From: an uncultured Eubacterium sp.
GTDB taxonomy: Bacteria > Bacillota > Clostridia > Oscillospirales > Acutalibacteraceae
Direction: 5' to 3'
Assembly (NCBI GenBank): GCA_900539325.1
Contig: UQCC01000001.1
Coordinates: 310,001-374,000 of the forward strand
DNA length: 64,000 bases
The notes under the pieces are model-generated. The model saw nothing but the letters and a program-made list of their open reading frames with translations. It searched no databases and was not told the origin of the DNA. Positions within the stretch are counted from its first letter, which is position 1, and each line of letters begins with the position of its first letter. Both the position numbers and the translations under genes were made by a program. This document shows, piece by piece, positions 13,522-22,092 of the stretch.

Positions 13522-15945
13522 ATGTATCGTTTTAATTCATTTACAACAAAAGCAAATGAGGTACTTAACCTCGCAATAAAAAGCGCCGAAACTTACGGAC
13601 ACAATTATATAGGTACAGAACATATTCTTATCGGTTTGCTTTCAACCGATTCAACAGTTCCTGCGCTTACAAACAACGGCGTGACATATGAAGGTGTTGA
13701 CCGCCTTATTAGTGAAGAAATCGGCGTTGGTAATCCAACATCGCTTACTCCGGACGATTTTACTCCGAGAGCAAAAAGAATTATTGAAATTTCGTTCCAA
13801 ATCGCAAGAACAATGCGTAATTCTTATGTAAGCGTTGAGCATATTCTTGCCGCACTTCTTAAAGAAGAGGACAGTTATGCTGTAAAGTTTATTAATGAGC
13901 TTGGCACGGATTCACAAAGAATTCTTGATGATTTGATTACCGATTTAAGTTCAAACAGCTACGACAGCAATCAGCAAAGCGGTTCAAAGAAAAAAGGCAA
14001 AAGCAAAACTCCTACACTTGACGAATTCGGTAAAAACCTTACAGAACTTGCTAAGCAAGGAAAAATTGACCCTGTAATCGGCAGAGAAAAAGAAATTAAG
14101 AGAGTTATTCAAATACTTTCAAGACGAAACAAAAATAACCCTTGCCTTATCGGTGAACCGGGCGTTGGTAAAACCGCCATTGCCGAGGGTCTTGCACTTA
14201 AAATCGTTAACGGCGAAGTGCCTGAAATGCTCGCAAATAAGACGATTTACTCACTTGATTTGACTTCAATGGTTGCCGGTACAAAGTACAGAGGTGATTT
14301 TGAGGAAAGAATCAAAAAGGCTATGGATGAAGTTAAGGATAATAAGGATGTTATCCTCTTCATTGATGAAATTCATAACATTATGGGCGCAGGTGCAGCA
14401 GAAGGTGCGGTTGATGCCGCCAACATTCTCAAACCGTCGCTTGCCCGTGGCGAAATTCAGGTAATCGGTGCCACAACTATTTCCGAGTACAGAAAGAATA
14501 TCGAAAAAGATGCGGCACTTGAAAGAAGATTTCAACCTGTAACTGTCGGTGAACCTACGGAAGAAGAAACCGTAGAAATTCTTAAAGGTCTTCGTGATAA
14601 ATATGAAGCTCATCATAAGGTTAAGATTACCGATGAAGCCATTGATTCCGCTGTAAAGCTTTCGTCAAGATATATTAACGACAGATTTTTGCCCGATAAA
14701 GCTATTGACCTTATTGATGAAGCAGCTTCTGTTGTAAGGCTTAATGCTTACACACTTCCTCAAAATCTTAAAGATATGGAGGATGAAATTAAGCGTCTTA
14801 ATGCCGAAAAACAAGATGCCGTTAACAATCAAAAATTTGAAGATGCCGCAAAGTTCAGAGATAAAGCAAACGAACTCACAAAGCTTCTCGATGACGAAAA
14901 ATCAAAGTGGCGTAATTCTTCAAATCACGATGTAAAGGCTGTTTCAAGTGACGAAATTGCACAAGTTGTTTCATCGTGGACGGGCGTTCCTGTAAGTCAG
15001 CTTACTAAGGAAGAAAGCGAAAGATTGCTTAATATGGAAAATATTCTCCATGAAAGAATTGTCGGTCAGGATAAGGCTGTAAGTGCAATTTCAAAGGCTA
15101 TCCGTAGAGGCAGGGTCGGCCTTAAAAATCCTAACAGACCTATCGGTTCGTTTATCTTCCTCGGACCTACTGGTGTAGGTAAAACTGAACTTTGTAAGTC
15201 ACTTGCAGAAGCTATGTTCGGTGATGAAAATGCTATTATCAAGCTTGATATGTCCGAATATATGGAAAAGCACACGGTATCTAAGCTTATCGGTGCGCCT
15301 CCGGGATATGTAGGTTTTGATGAGGGCGGTCAGCTTACAGAAAAAATCAGAAGAAAGCCATACAGCGTTGTTCTTTTTGATGAAATCGAAAAAGCTCATC
15401 CCGATGTGTTCAATATGCTTCTTCAAATCCTTGAAGACGGTGTGTTGACAGATTCGCAGGGCAGAAAAGTTTCGTTCAAAAATGCAATCATCATTATGAC
15501 TTCTAATGTCGGTGCATCAAAGATTACAGATGAAAAGCTTGCACTCGGCTTCGTTCAGGAGGACGGTAAGAAGCTTTCAATCGAAGATTTGGTAATGCCT
15601 GATCTTAAAAAGACCTTTAAGCCTGAGTTCCTCAATCGTCTTGATGATATTATCGTATTTAATCAGCTTGAACAGAGCGATATTGAAGAAATTGCAAAGC
15701 GTATGCTTAAATCACTTCAAAAGAGAACTCACGATCTCGGTATTGAACTTGATTTTACAGATGCGGCAATTACTGAACTTGCAAAAGAAGGCTTTGACAA
15801 AACATACGGTGCAAGACCGCTTCGTCGTGCAATCCAATCAAAGATTGAAGATAAATTGTCCGAATTGATTTTGGATAAAACAATAGGCGAAGGTTCAAAA
15901 TGTACTGTTGATTTTGCTGACGGTGAGTTTCAATTTAACTCCTAA
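13522..15945 (+). CDS. clpC: AAA+ protease ATPase ClpC
   Basis: Hsp100 unfoldase of 807 residues that feeds ClpP. The N-terminal double Clp-N repeat (about 1-145) keeps both EHIL glutamates (GTEHIL and SVEHIL) that hold phospho-arginine in Bacillus ClpC. AAA-1 has Walker A GEPGVGKTA and Walker B ILFIDEIHN. A UVR-type middle domain (NNQKFEDAAKFRDKANEL) is the adaptor/McsB-binding region. AAA-2 has GPTGVGKTE and VVLFDEIEKAH. ATG 13522 is chosen over GTG 13504 because AAAGG lies about 10 bases upstream. It is the last gene of the ctsR operon. The intact phospho-arginine pockets contrast with the degenerate McsB. Confidence 0.95.
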   Translation: MYRFNSFTTKANEVLNLAIKSAETYGHNYIGTEHILIGLLSTDSTVPALTNNGVTYEGVDRLISEEIGVGNPTSLTPDDFTPRAKRIIEISFQIARTMRNSYVSVEHILAALLKEEDSYAVKFINELGTDSQRILDDLITDLSSNSYDSNQQSGSKKKGKSKTPTLDEFGKNLTELAKQGKIDPVIGREKEIKRVIQILSRRNKNNPCLIGEPGVGKTAIAEGLALKIVNGEVPEMLANKTIYSLDLTSMVAGTKYRGDFEERIKKAMDEVKDNKDVILFIDEIHNIMGAGAAEGAVDAANILKPSLARGEIQVIGATTISEYRKNIEKDAALERRFQPVTVGEPTEEETVEILKGLRDKYEAHHKVKITDEAIDSAVKLSSRYINDRFLPDKAIDLIDEAASVVRLNAYTLPQNLKDMEDEIKRLNAEKQDAVNNQKFEDAAKFRDKANELTKLLDDEKSKWRNSSNHDVKAVSSDEIAQVVSSWTGVPVSQLTKEESERLLNMENILHERIVGQDKAVSAISKAIRRGRVGLKNPNRPIGSFIFLGPTGVGKTELCKSLAEAMFGDENAIIKLDMSEYMEKHTVSKLIGAPPGYVGFDEGGQLTEKIRRKPYSVVLFDEIEKAHPDVFNMLLQILEDGVLTDSQGRKVSFKNAIIIMTSNVGASKITDEKLALGFVQEDGKKLSIEDLVMPDLKKTFKPEFLNRLDDIIVFNQLEQSDIEEIAKRMLKSLQKRTHDLGIELDFTDAAITELAKEGFDKTYGARPLRRAIQSKIEDKLSELILDKTIGEGSKCTVDFADGEFQFNS

Positions 15946-15955
15946 TTTATAAAGA

Positions 15956-15993
15956 AATACGGTATAAAGAAAATTTCTTTATGCCGTATTTTC
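15956..15993 (+). terminator. Terminator of the ctsR-clpC operon
   Basis: Long hairpin in which AATACGGTATAAAGAAA pairs with TTTCTTTATGCCGTATT (one G-T pair), followed by TTTTC, 10 bases after the clpC stop. Confidence 0.88.
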
Positions 15994-16002
15994 ATAAAAG
16001 CC

Positions 16003-16031
16003 TTGAAAACCTACTAAAATGGTGGTATTAT
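16003..16031 (+). promoter_or_regulatory. Promoter and putative operator of the Rrf2 gene
   Basis: TTGAAA (16003-16008), a 17-base spacer and TATTAT (16026-16031). The spacer holds CCTACTAAAATGGTGG (16010-16025), an imperfect dyad. It aligns with CCTATTGACAAAGTAGG before iscS (36180-36196): 10 of 16 positions are identical and most others conserve purine/pyrimidine class. Autoregulation by the encoded Rrf2 protein is inferred. Confidence 0.7.
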
Positions 16032-16056
16032 AAATTCAAGGACAGGAGATGATTAC

Positions 16057-16494
16057 TTGAAAATTTCTACAAAAGGCAGATATGCGCTGCGTATGATGAT
16101 AGATTTGGCACAAAATCAGGGTGACGGATATGTGTCTTTGAAAGATATTGCAAACCGACAGGAAATATCAAAAAAATATTTGGAACAAATTGTGGCTATT
16201 TTGAATAAACCCGATATTCTCCGTACAAACAGAGGCTATCAAGGCGGTTATCGTCTTGCAAAAAATGCAAATGAATATACGGTGGGTGACATTCTTCGCC
16301 TCACCGAGGGCGGAATTGCCCCTGTATCCTGCCTTGAAAATTCGCCTATAATGTGTGATAGGGCAGATGAATGTGTAACGCTTCCTGTATGGAAAGGGCT
16401 TTACAAGGTTATATCCGAATATGTTGACAGTATAACATTACAGGATATTGTTGATAAAAATGCTGATATTTCTTCTTTTGATTATGTAATTTAA
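16057..16494 (+). CDS. Rrf2-family transcriptional regulator (IscR-like)
   Basis: DNA-binding regulator of 145 residues. It begins KISTKGRYALRMMIDLA and carries the Rrf2 helix-turn-helix (SLKDIANRQEISKKYLEQI) and wing RGYQGGYRLAK. Three cysteines in SCLENSPIMCDRADECVTLP match the 2Fe-2S ligands of IscR, so it may sense Fe-S status. The TTG at 16057 is the start: AGGAG sits 8-9 bases upstream and family members begin exactly there. Its promoter contains a dyad resembling the one before iscS-iscU 20 kb away. CymR-like cysteine regulation is less likely because CymR lacks these cysteines. Confidence 0.88.
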   Translation: MKISTKGRYALRMMIDLAQNQGDGYVSLKDIANRQEISKKYLEQIVAILNKPDILRTNRGYQGGYRLAKNANEYTVGDILRLTEGGIAPVSCLENSPIMCDRADECVTLPVWKGLYKVISEYVDSITLQDIVDKNADISSFDYVI

Positions 16495-16503
16495 GGAGTT
16501 ACT

Positions 16504-17529
16504 ATGAGAAATCACGAAGTTGTTAAAAGCCATAATCTTCTTGATGAAAACGGTCATCTTATTGAACCGGGTTGGAGCAAATCGCTCATTCAAAAGTATG
16601 ACAGAAATATGATAAAAAAACGCAAAACAAGAATTAAAGAGTGGGATTATTATTATATAATGTCTAACTCAAACAAATTTTGTTTATGCCTTACTATATC
16701 CGATTTAGGCTATCTCGGTATGTACAGCGTAAGCTTTGTTGATCTTGAAAATGCCGTTGAGCATACTCAATCGGAACTTACTGCGTTTCCGCTCGGCAAA
16801 ACGAATTTGCCGTCGACTTCGGTAAAAGGTGATGTTGCGTTTAAAAATAAAAATCTCGATATTTCTTTTGCTCATTCGGGTTCATCAAGACTTATAAAAA
16901 TGAATTATAAAACATTTGATAATAAGCAGGGAATATCTTGTGATATAAAACTTACCGATGAACCGCAAGACAGTATGGTTATTGCAACTCCGTGGGCAGA
17001 AGACAAAAAGGCTTTTTATTACAATCAAAAGATTAACTGTATGCGTGCAAGCGGTACAGTAACTTACAAAGGTAAAATCTATACACTTAATCCTGAAACA
17101 GACTTTGCCGGTCTTGATTGGGGCAGAGGAGTTTGGACAAAGGATAATTACTGGTATTGGGGCTCAGGTTCCGGTCAAATTAACGGTGTACCTTTTGGTT
17201 TTAATCTCGGCTACGGTTTCGGTGACACAACCGCCGCAAGCGAAAATGTTATTTTCTATGACGGAAAAGCAAATAAGTTTGATGATGTTGTTTTTAATAT
17301 CAGTGATAATTATACCGATCCATGGACAATTAAGTCTTCCGATGGCAGATTTGATATGGATTTTACGCCGATTATAGACCGTAACGCTTTGATTGATGTT
17401 AAAGTTATTGTTACCGACCAGCATCAAGTATTCGGTAAAATGAACGGAACAGCCGTGCTTGATGACGGTACAAAAATTGAACTGAAAGACTTTATCTGCT
17501 TTGCAGAAAAAGTACATAATAAGTATTGA
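16504..17529 (+). CDS. DUF2804-family protein
   Basis: Protein of 341 residues matching the DUF2804 family, recognised by the segment DFAGLDWGRGVWT followed by the aromatic stretch YWYWGSGSG. It is mostly beta-rich, without signal peptide or membrane segments. Its biochemical function is unknown; related folds include lipocalin-like carotenoid/hydroxysteroid-binding proteins, so a hydrophobic-ligand role is possible but unproven. It follows the Rrf2 gene after 9 bases and overlaps the next gene by one base, so the three are likely one transcript. Confidence 0.78.
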   Translation: MRNHEVVKSHNLLDENGHLIEPGWSKSLIQKYDRNMIKKRKTRIKEWDYYYIMSNSNKFCLCLTISDLGYLGMYSVSFVDLENAVEHTQSELTAFPLGKTNLPSTSVKGDVAFKNKNLDISFAHSGSSRLIKMNYKTFDNKQGISCDIKLTDEPQDSMVIATPWAEDKKAFYYNQKINCMRASGTVTYKGKIYTLNPETDFAGLDWGRGVWTKDNYWYWGSGSGQINGVPFGFNLGYGFGDTTAASENVIFYDGKANKFDDVVFNISDNYTDPWTIKSSDGRFDMDFTPIIDRNALIDVKVIVTDQHQVFGKMNGTAVLDDGTKIELKDFICFAEKVHNKY

Positions 17530-18512
17530 TGAAAAAGTTTAATAAATTGTATGATTTGGCAGGAAAGCTTGAAGACGAACTTGATTTTGACTTTCGTGCA
17601 CAATCTCATAGAATAGATTCTTTTCAGGAATTTTACAAAAATATTATTGTTCCGTATGCTCACGGTGACAGAATTTATTTCAGAGGCGAAAGAATAAGAA
17701 GTATTGATCGTCCGTTATTGCCTTCCATTTTTAGGCATAGAAATATTGTGCTTGATGATGACGAAAATTTTGCACAAGTAAATGCTCAAAGATTGCTTTG
17801 TTTTTACGATAAATATCCTGAATATACCGATGTTTTTAAAAAGACTATCGGTGGTTTATCAGAAGATAATCTGTATCCTTTTTTAAGCTTTTCACAACAT
17901 TATTTTGGGTTGAGTCCACTGATAGATTTAACGAAAAATCCTTTTGTTTCTTTGTCTTTTGCATTAAAGAACAGAACGGAATATGATGAGGATATACTTT
18001 TTTACACTGTTGAAATTAAGGATGAAAATGACTATACCTCTCATTCTCATATTGCAAATGAGTGGATGAAGAACTATAATGTTATTGTACTCCGAGAAGC
18101 CCCTGCAAACGCAGCTGATGCTTTAAAGGAGTATAGCAAGGAAAGTTTGCTTAAACCCAAAGAATACAGCAAAGAAAATTTGCTTCAATACAAGGATTTG
18201 ATTGAAGAAATAAAGGGTAGGTCAATATTTGAAATCAGTGCTCCTACGGCAAAATTGATTGATGTACCTACCAACGATTTGATGCGTTTTCAGCAAGGTG
18301 TGTTCCTTTTGCTTGATGATTTTACTATATTCGGCAACGGATATCTTACAAAGAAAATCAGGGATGATTTTGCCATTAAAAAATGGATTATAAACAAAAA
18401 AATTTGCCCTGAACTTTTGGAATATCAAAAGAAAAAAGCACCGTATTATGATTACGATACTATAACCGATTTGTCAAAGGCAGTCGGTAAAATTAAGAAA
18501 ATATATTTTTAG
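17529..18512 (+). CDS. FRG-domain protein
   Basis: Soluble protein of 327 residues with an FRG domain, named for its Phe-Arg-Gly motif, here RIYFRGERI near residue 45. Other conserved pieces are PSIFRH, FLSFSQHYFGLSPLIDLTKNPFVSLSFAL and the later DLMRFQQGVFLLLDD. FRG domains occur alone or fused to other domains in bacteria and phages; the activity is not established. A repeated YSKE-SLL/NLL unit occurs near residues 190-210. ATG 17529 overlaps the TGA of the upstream gene. Nothing in the sequence points to a specific substrate. Confidence 0.75.
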   Translation: MKKFNKLYDLAGKLEDELDFDFRAQSHRIDSFQEFYKNIIVPYAHGDRIYFRGERIRSIDRPLLPSIFRHRNIVLDDDENFAQVNAQRLLCFYDKYPEYTDVFKKTIGGLSEDNLYPFLSFSQHYFGLSPLIDLTKNPFVSLSFALKNRTEYDEDILFYTVEIKDENDYTSHSHIANEWMKNYNVIVLREAPANAADALKEYSKESLLKPKEYSKENLLQYKDLIEEIKGRSIFEISAPTAKLIDVPTNDLMRFQQGVFLLLDDFTIFGNGYLTKKIRDDFAIKKWIINKKICPELLEYQKKKAPYYDYDTITDLSKAVGKIKKIYF

Positions 18513-18522
18513 GAGTGATTTT

Positions 18523-19152
18523 ATGACATTTTTCAGTCGGCTTTCAGGCGACAATCAAGAATTGATAAAACTTGCGGTTTTGATTTTATTATCTTCGTTT
18601 TTGTCACTCCTTGTTTGCGTTTTGACCTCTGTTGCAATCAGCGAGGATTCAAAAGCACGAGGAATTAAAAACAGAATAACATTTGCTGTTGTTGGATTTT
18701 TCTTTCCGATTCCGACTGCAATAGTTTATTTGATTGTCAGAAAAAATGCAAAGAAAATTCAGCCTAAAATATGTGATTTTTGTGGTATATCTCTTGATAA
18801 TTCGTTTACTGTTTGTCCGCAATGCGGTTCAACACAATTTACGGATTATTTGATAGTTGATAACGAAAAACATCATAAGGTTGCAAAAGCAACTGCAATA
18901 TCAGCAATAGTTTTGTACATAGTTGTTTTAATTATAGGCTTGTATATGCAGTTTTCCGGTATGTTCTATACAACAAATTTTGCACGAGATAAAAATAATT
19001 ATAATTATGATAACGGTTATCAATACGGTTTTAATAATGATGATAGAGATGATGATGATGACAGAGATGACGAATTTGATAATGATGATTTAGACGATTA
19101 TTTCAATCAGTTTGGAAATGGTCAAGATAATTCGGAGTCGTTTGATGATTGA
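18523..19152 (+). CDS. Membrane protein with zinc ribbon and aspartate-rich tail
   Basis: Small membrane protein of 209 residues, family not recognised. Two hydrophobic segments (about 15-40 and 50-70) are followed by a zinc ribbon, CDFCGIS then CPQCGS (about 86-106). A third hydrophobic segment (about 125-148) precedes a tail of about 60 residues made mainly of Asp, Asn and Tyr (DDRDDDDDRDDEFDNDDLDD). The tail could bind Ca2+ or other cations, or be a disordered interaction region. SD AGGAGTG precedes the ATG. It is the last gene of the Rrf2-DUF2804-FRG run and ends at a terminator. Confidence 0.7.
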   Translation: MTFFSRLSGDNQELIKLAVLILLSSFLSLLVCVLTSVAISEDSKARGIKNRITFAVVGFFFPIPTAIVYLIVRKNAKKIQPKICDFCGISLDNSFTVCPQCGSTQFTDYLIVDNEKHHKVAKATAISAIVLYIVVLIIGLYMQFSGMFYTTNFARDKNNYNYDNGYQYGFNNDDRDDDDDRDDEFDNDDLDDYFNQFGNGQDNSESFDD

Positions 19153-19167
19153 TGTTAAAAAATAATG

Positions 19168-19199
19168 GGCTTTACAGATTATTTTTGTAAAGCCTCTTT
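19168..19199. terminator. Terminator between convergent genes
   Basis: Stem GGCTTTACA (19168-19176) with TGTAAAGCC (19186-19194), followed by TCTTTT on the plus strand. The 5' arm ends just past the stop of the opposing YdcF gene, and the minus side is A/T-rich, so it may work both ways. Confidence 0.8.
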
Positions 19200-19931
19200 T
19201 ATTTTCATATACCATATTCCGAAAACCTCTCTTGTAAAATATGGCACTCGCAGTATAGGTATGCTTTTTGCCGGAAGTGAATATGGATTTAAACCGACTT
19301 TTTGAGCATACTTTTTTGCTCTTAACATATGATATTCGCTTGTTGCCACGGAAATGTTTTCGGACAAGTTGAGAGTATCAATTATTTGTTTTGAATATAG
19401 CATATTTTCATAGGTGGAGGTTGATTTTTCTTCTTTTATTAATCTGTCTTTGTCGATTCCGTATGAAGTCATTAATCTAAACATACATTCCGCTTCGCTT
19501 ATATCTTCGTCATCGCCCTGACCTCCGGATAAAATCGCAACAGCTTTTTTGTTTGCTTTCATATATTCGGCAGCAGCACGGCAACGCTTTACAAGAGCCT
19601 TTGACGGCACATTGCCTTTAACTCTGCACCCGAGAACAATAACTGTTGTTTCGCTTTTTGCGTTGCACTTAATTGCATTAATGATTTTAAGCAGTGTTAT
19701 GAAAAACAATGTTAAAAATATTATGAGCAATCCTAAAAATAATATAATTAAAATCCTTCCCGTGGGATATGTGAAAATTTTTTTGATTTGTTCATAAAAA
19801 ACCGAAAAAATAATCACAAAAGCACCTAAGGTTATTCCAAAAATATTTCCCAAATTTATTTTTGATTTGTATAGCGGAGATACATACACGGCAATGATTA
19901 GTATTCCGATAATTATTAAAACTGATTTCAT
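19179..19931 (-). CDS. YdcF/ElyC-family membrane protein (DUF218)
   Basis: Protein of 250 residues. Two or three N-terminal hydrophobic segments (about 3-20, 28-46, 55-80) precede a DUF218 domain with VIVLGCRVKGNVPSKALVKR, ILSGGQG, EEKSTSTYENM and ATSEYHMLRAKKYAQKVG. DUF218 proteins such as SanA and ElyC affect envelope integrity and peptidoglycan or vancomycin tolerance in other bacteria; the chemistry is unknown. ATG 19931 is chosen because GGTGAG lies just upstream, while the earlier frame extension has no SD. It is a single gene, convergent with the zinc-ribbon membrane protein. Confidence 0.82.
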   Translation of the reverse strand: MKSVLIIIGILIIAVYVSPLYKSKINLGNIFGITLGAFVIIFSVFYEQIKKIFTYPTGRILIILFLGLLIIFLTLFFITLLKIINAIKCNAKSETTVIVLGCRVKGNVPSKALVKRCRAAAEYMKANKKAVAILSGGQGDDEDISEAECMFRLMTSYGIDKDRLIKEEKSTSTYENMLYSKQIIDTLNLSENISVATSEYHMLRAKKYAQKVGLNPYSLPAKSIPILRVPYFTREVFGIWYMKIKEALQK

Positions 19932-20016
19932 ATACTCACCTTTGTATATTTTATACAAATACACTAACATAATTACAAATTTTTGTAAATAATTTTATAA
20001 AATTTAGATAAAATTA

Positions 20017-20070
20017 GTGACAAATTAGATATATTGTGATATTATATAAATGCTTTAATGAGTTAAAGCA
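20017..20070 (+). promoter_or_regulatory. gdhA promoter and leader hairpin
   Basis: GTGACA (20017-20022), a 17-base spacer and TATTAT (20040-20045). TGCTTTAA-TGAG-TTAAAGCA (20051-20070) starts at about +1 to +2 and would form a 5'-terminal mRNA hairpin with a tetraloop, likely stabilising this highly expressed message or acting as an operator. Confidence 0.7.
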
Positions 20071-20103
20071 ATATAACAAACTAAATTATGAGAGGGATAA
20101 GTT

Positions 20104-21438
20104 ATGGCTTATGTTGATGAGATACTCGAGTATCTTGAAAGAAAAGATTATTATGAACCTGAATTTATTCAGGCTGTAAGCGAGGTTCTTAACTCACTTC
20201 GTCCTGTAATCGACGCTAATGAAAAGAAGTACCGCCAGGTTGCTCTTCTTGAAAGACTTATTGAACCTGAAAGAATTCTTAGATTTAGAGTTCCGTGGAT
20301 TGATGACAATGGACAGGTACACGTAAATCGCGGCTATCGTGTTCAGTTTAACTCCGCAATCGGTCCTTATAAGGGCGGTTTAAGACTTCATCCAAGCGTA
20401 AACCTCGGTATCGTTAAGTTCCTTGGTTTTGAGCAAATTTTCAAAAACTCACTTACAGGTCTTCCTATCGGCGGCGGTAAGGGTGGCTCCGATTTTGACC
20501 CTAAGGGCAAGAGCGACAGAGAAATTATGATGTTCTGCCAAAGCTTTATGACAGAACTTTGCAAGGTTATCGGTGCTGATACCGACGTACCTGCCGGCGA
20601 TATCGGTACAGGTGCAAGAGAAATCGGTTATATGTTCGGACAGTATAAGAGAATTTGCGGTACCTATGAAGGTGTACTTACAGGTAAAGGTCTTTCATTC
20701 GGTGGCTCTCTTGCAAGAACCGAAGCTACCGGCTACGGACTTCTTTACTTTACGGAAGAAATGCTTAAATGTAACAATTCTTCTATTGAAGGCAAAACAG
20801 TTTGTGTTTCCGGTTCGGGTAACGTAGCTATTTATGCGGTTGAAAAGGCAGAAATGCTCGGCGCAAAGGTTGTAACCGTTTCGGATTCAACAGGTTGGAT
20901 TTATGATCCTGAAGGCATTGATGTTGCTCTTCTTAAGGATGTTAAGGAAAACAGAAGAGAAAGACTTACAGCATATGCTGAGGCTCGTCCTTCTGCTAAA
21001 TATCATCCGGGCAGAGGTGTATGGCAGATTAAGTGCGATGTTGCTTTGCCATGCGCTACTCAAAACGAACTCACTATCGACGATGCAAAACTTCTTGTTG
21101 AAAACGGTTGTATTGCAGTTGCTGAGGGTGCTAATATGCCGACTACTCTTGAAGCAACAAAGTATTTGCAGGAACACGGTATAATGTTTGCTCCGGGTAA
21201 GGCTGCAAATGCAGGCGGTGTTGCAACTTCTGCTCTTGAAATGAGCCAGAACAGCGAACGTATCAGCTGGACTTTTGAAAAGGTTGACGCCAAACTTAAA
21301 GAAATTATGGTTAATATTTATCATAACGTTGACAATGCGGCTAAGAAGTACGGCCTTGATGGCGACTATGTTGCAGGTGCAAATATTGCCGGTTTTGAAA
21401 AAGTTGCAGATGCTATGATGGCACAGGGTATTGTTTGA
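20104..21438 (+). CDS. gdhA: NADP-type glutamate dehydrogenase
   Basis: Hexameric cytosolic enzyme making glutamate from 2-oxoglutarate and ammonia. The 444 residues match the small hexameric GDH class. Substrate-site segments are GPYKGGLRLHPSVN and LTGLPIGGGKGGSDFDPKGKSD (catalytic Lys in GGGKGG), plus PAGDIGTGAREIGYM. The nucleotide fold contains VSGSGNVAIYAVEKA, whose surroundings fit NADPH preference. SD GAGAGGGAT precedes the ATG. It has its own promoter and terminator, so it is monocistronic. It is probably a major ammonia-assimilation route, as in many gut Clostridia. Confidence 0.96.
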   Translation: MAYVDEILEYLERKDYYEPEFIQAVSEVLNSLRPVIDANEKKYRQVALLERLIEPERILRFRVPWIDDNGQVHVNRGYRVQFNSAIGPYKGGLRLHPSVNLGIVKFLGFEQIFKNSLTGLPIGGGKGGSDFDPKGKSDREIMMFCQSFMTELCKVIGADTDVPAGDIGTGAREIGYMFGQYKRICGTYEGVLTGKGLSFGGSLARTEATGYGLLYFTEEMLKCNNSSIEGKTVCVSGSGNVAIYAVEKAEMLGAKVVTVSDSTGWIYDPEGIDVALLKDVKENRRERLTAYAEARPSAKYHPGRGVWQIKCDVALPCATQNELTIDDAKLLVENGCIAVAEGANMPTTLEATKYLQEHGIMFAPGKAANAGGVATSALEMSQNSERISWTFEKVDAKLKEIMVNIYHNVDNAAKKYGLDGDYVAGANIAGFEKVADAMMAQGIV

Positions 21439-21458
21439 TTTACAATAACATATATTTT

Positions 21459-21487
21459 GAGAGGACGATTCGTTTCGTCCTCTTTTA
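21459..21487 (+). terminator. gdhA terminator
   Basis: GAGGACGA (21461-21468) pairs with TCGTCCTC (21475-21482), followed by TTTTATTATATTTT. Confidence 0.9.
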
Positions 21488-21512
21488 TTATATTTTAATA
21501 ATATATTTATTA

Positions 21513-21541
21513 TTGCAAGAATGATGTTTATGTGTTATAAT
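21513..21541 (+). promoter_or_regulatory. ruvC promoter
   Basis: TTGCAA (21513-21518), a 17-base spacer and TATAAT (21536-21541), about 33 bases before the ruvC start. It probably drives the long ruvCAB-glmM operon. Confidence 0.75.
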
Positions 21542-21573
21542 ATCAAAAATATTATGTGAAAGAGCGGTTCTTG

Positions 21574-22092
21574 ATGGTTATTTTGGGAATTGACCCCGGT
21601 TATGCCATAGTCGGATGGGGAGTAATTGAATATTCTCATTCTCATTTCAGAGTGCTGGGATACGGTGCAATTACAACTCCTGCCGATTCTCCGTTTCCTC
21701 AACGACTTCAAACAATATACAACGATATGTGCTACATCTTTGAAAAGTATAAGCCCGAAGTGATGAGTATGGAAAAATTGTTCTACAATTCCAACCAAAA
21801 AACCGTTATTGATGTTGCACAGGCGAGGGGAGTAATTACTCTTGCCGCTCAAATGAATATGAAAGACATTTATGAATACACGCCTCTTCAGGTAAAGCAA
21901 TCGGTTACGGGATACGGCAGAGCCGAAAAAAAGCAGGTTATGGAAATGACAAAAAGTATTCTTAATCTTCCGTCTATTCCTAAGCCCGATGATACAGCCG
22001 ATGCTTTAGCTATGGCTATTTGTCATGCACATTGCAGTGGTTCTGCTATGAATAAAATTAACAATATGATTAATTTTGGAGAAAAACGATGA
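21574..22092 (+). CDS. ruvC: Holliday junction endonuclease RuvC
   Basis: Dimeric nuclease that cleaves Holliday junctions after RuvAB branch migration. 172 residues in the RNase H fold. Catalytic acidic residues lie in LGIDPGYAIVG (D), MSMEKLFY (E) and KPDDTADALAMA (D-D). The Gly-Tyr-Gly-type junction-binding stretch QSVTGYGRAEKKQV is present. ATG 21574 fits the family start (MVILGIDPG); the SD is weak and TTG 21571 is possible. ATGA overlap with ruvA shows translational coupling. Confidence 0.95.
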   Translation: MVILGIDPGYAIVGWGVIEYSHSHFRVLGYGAITTPADSPFPQRLQTIYNDMCYIFEKYKPEVMSMEKLFYNSNQKTVIDVAQARGVITLAAQMNMKDIYEYTPLQVKQSVTGYGRAEKKQVMEMTKSILNLPSIPKPDDTADALAMAICHAHCSGSAMNKINNMINFGEKR

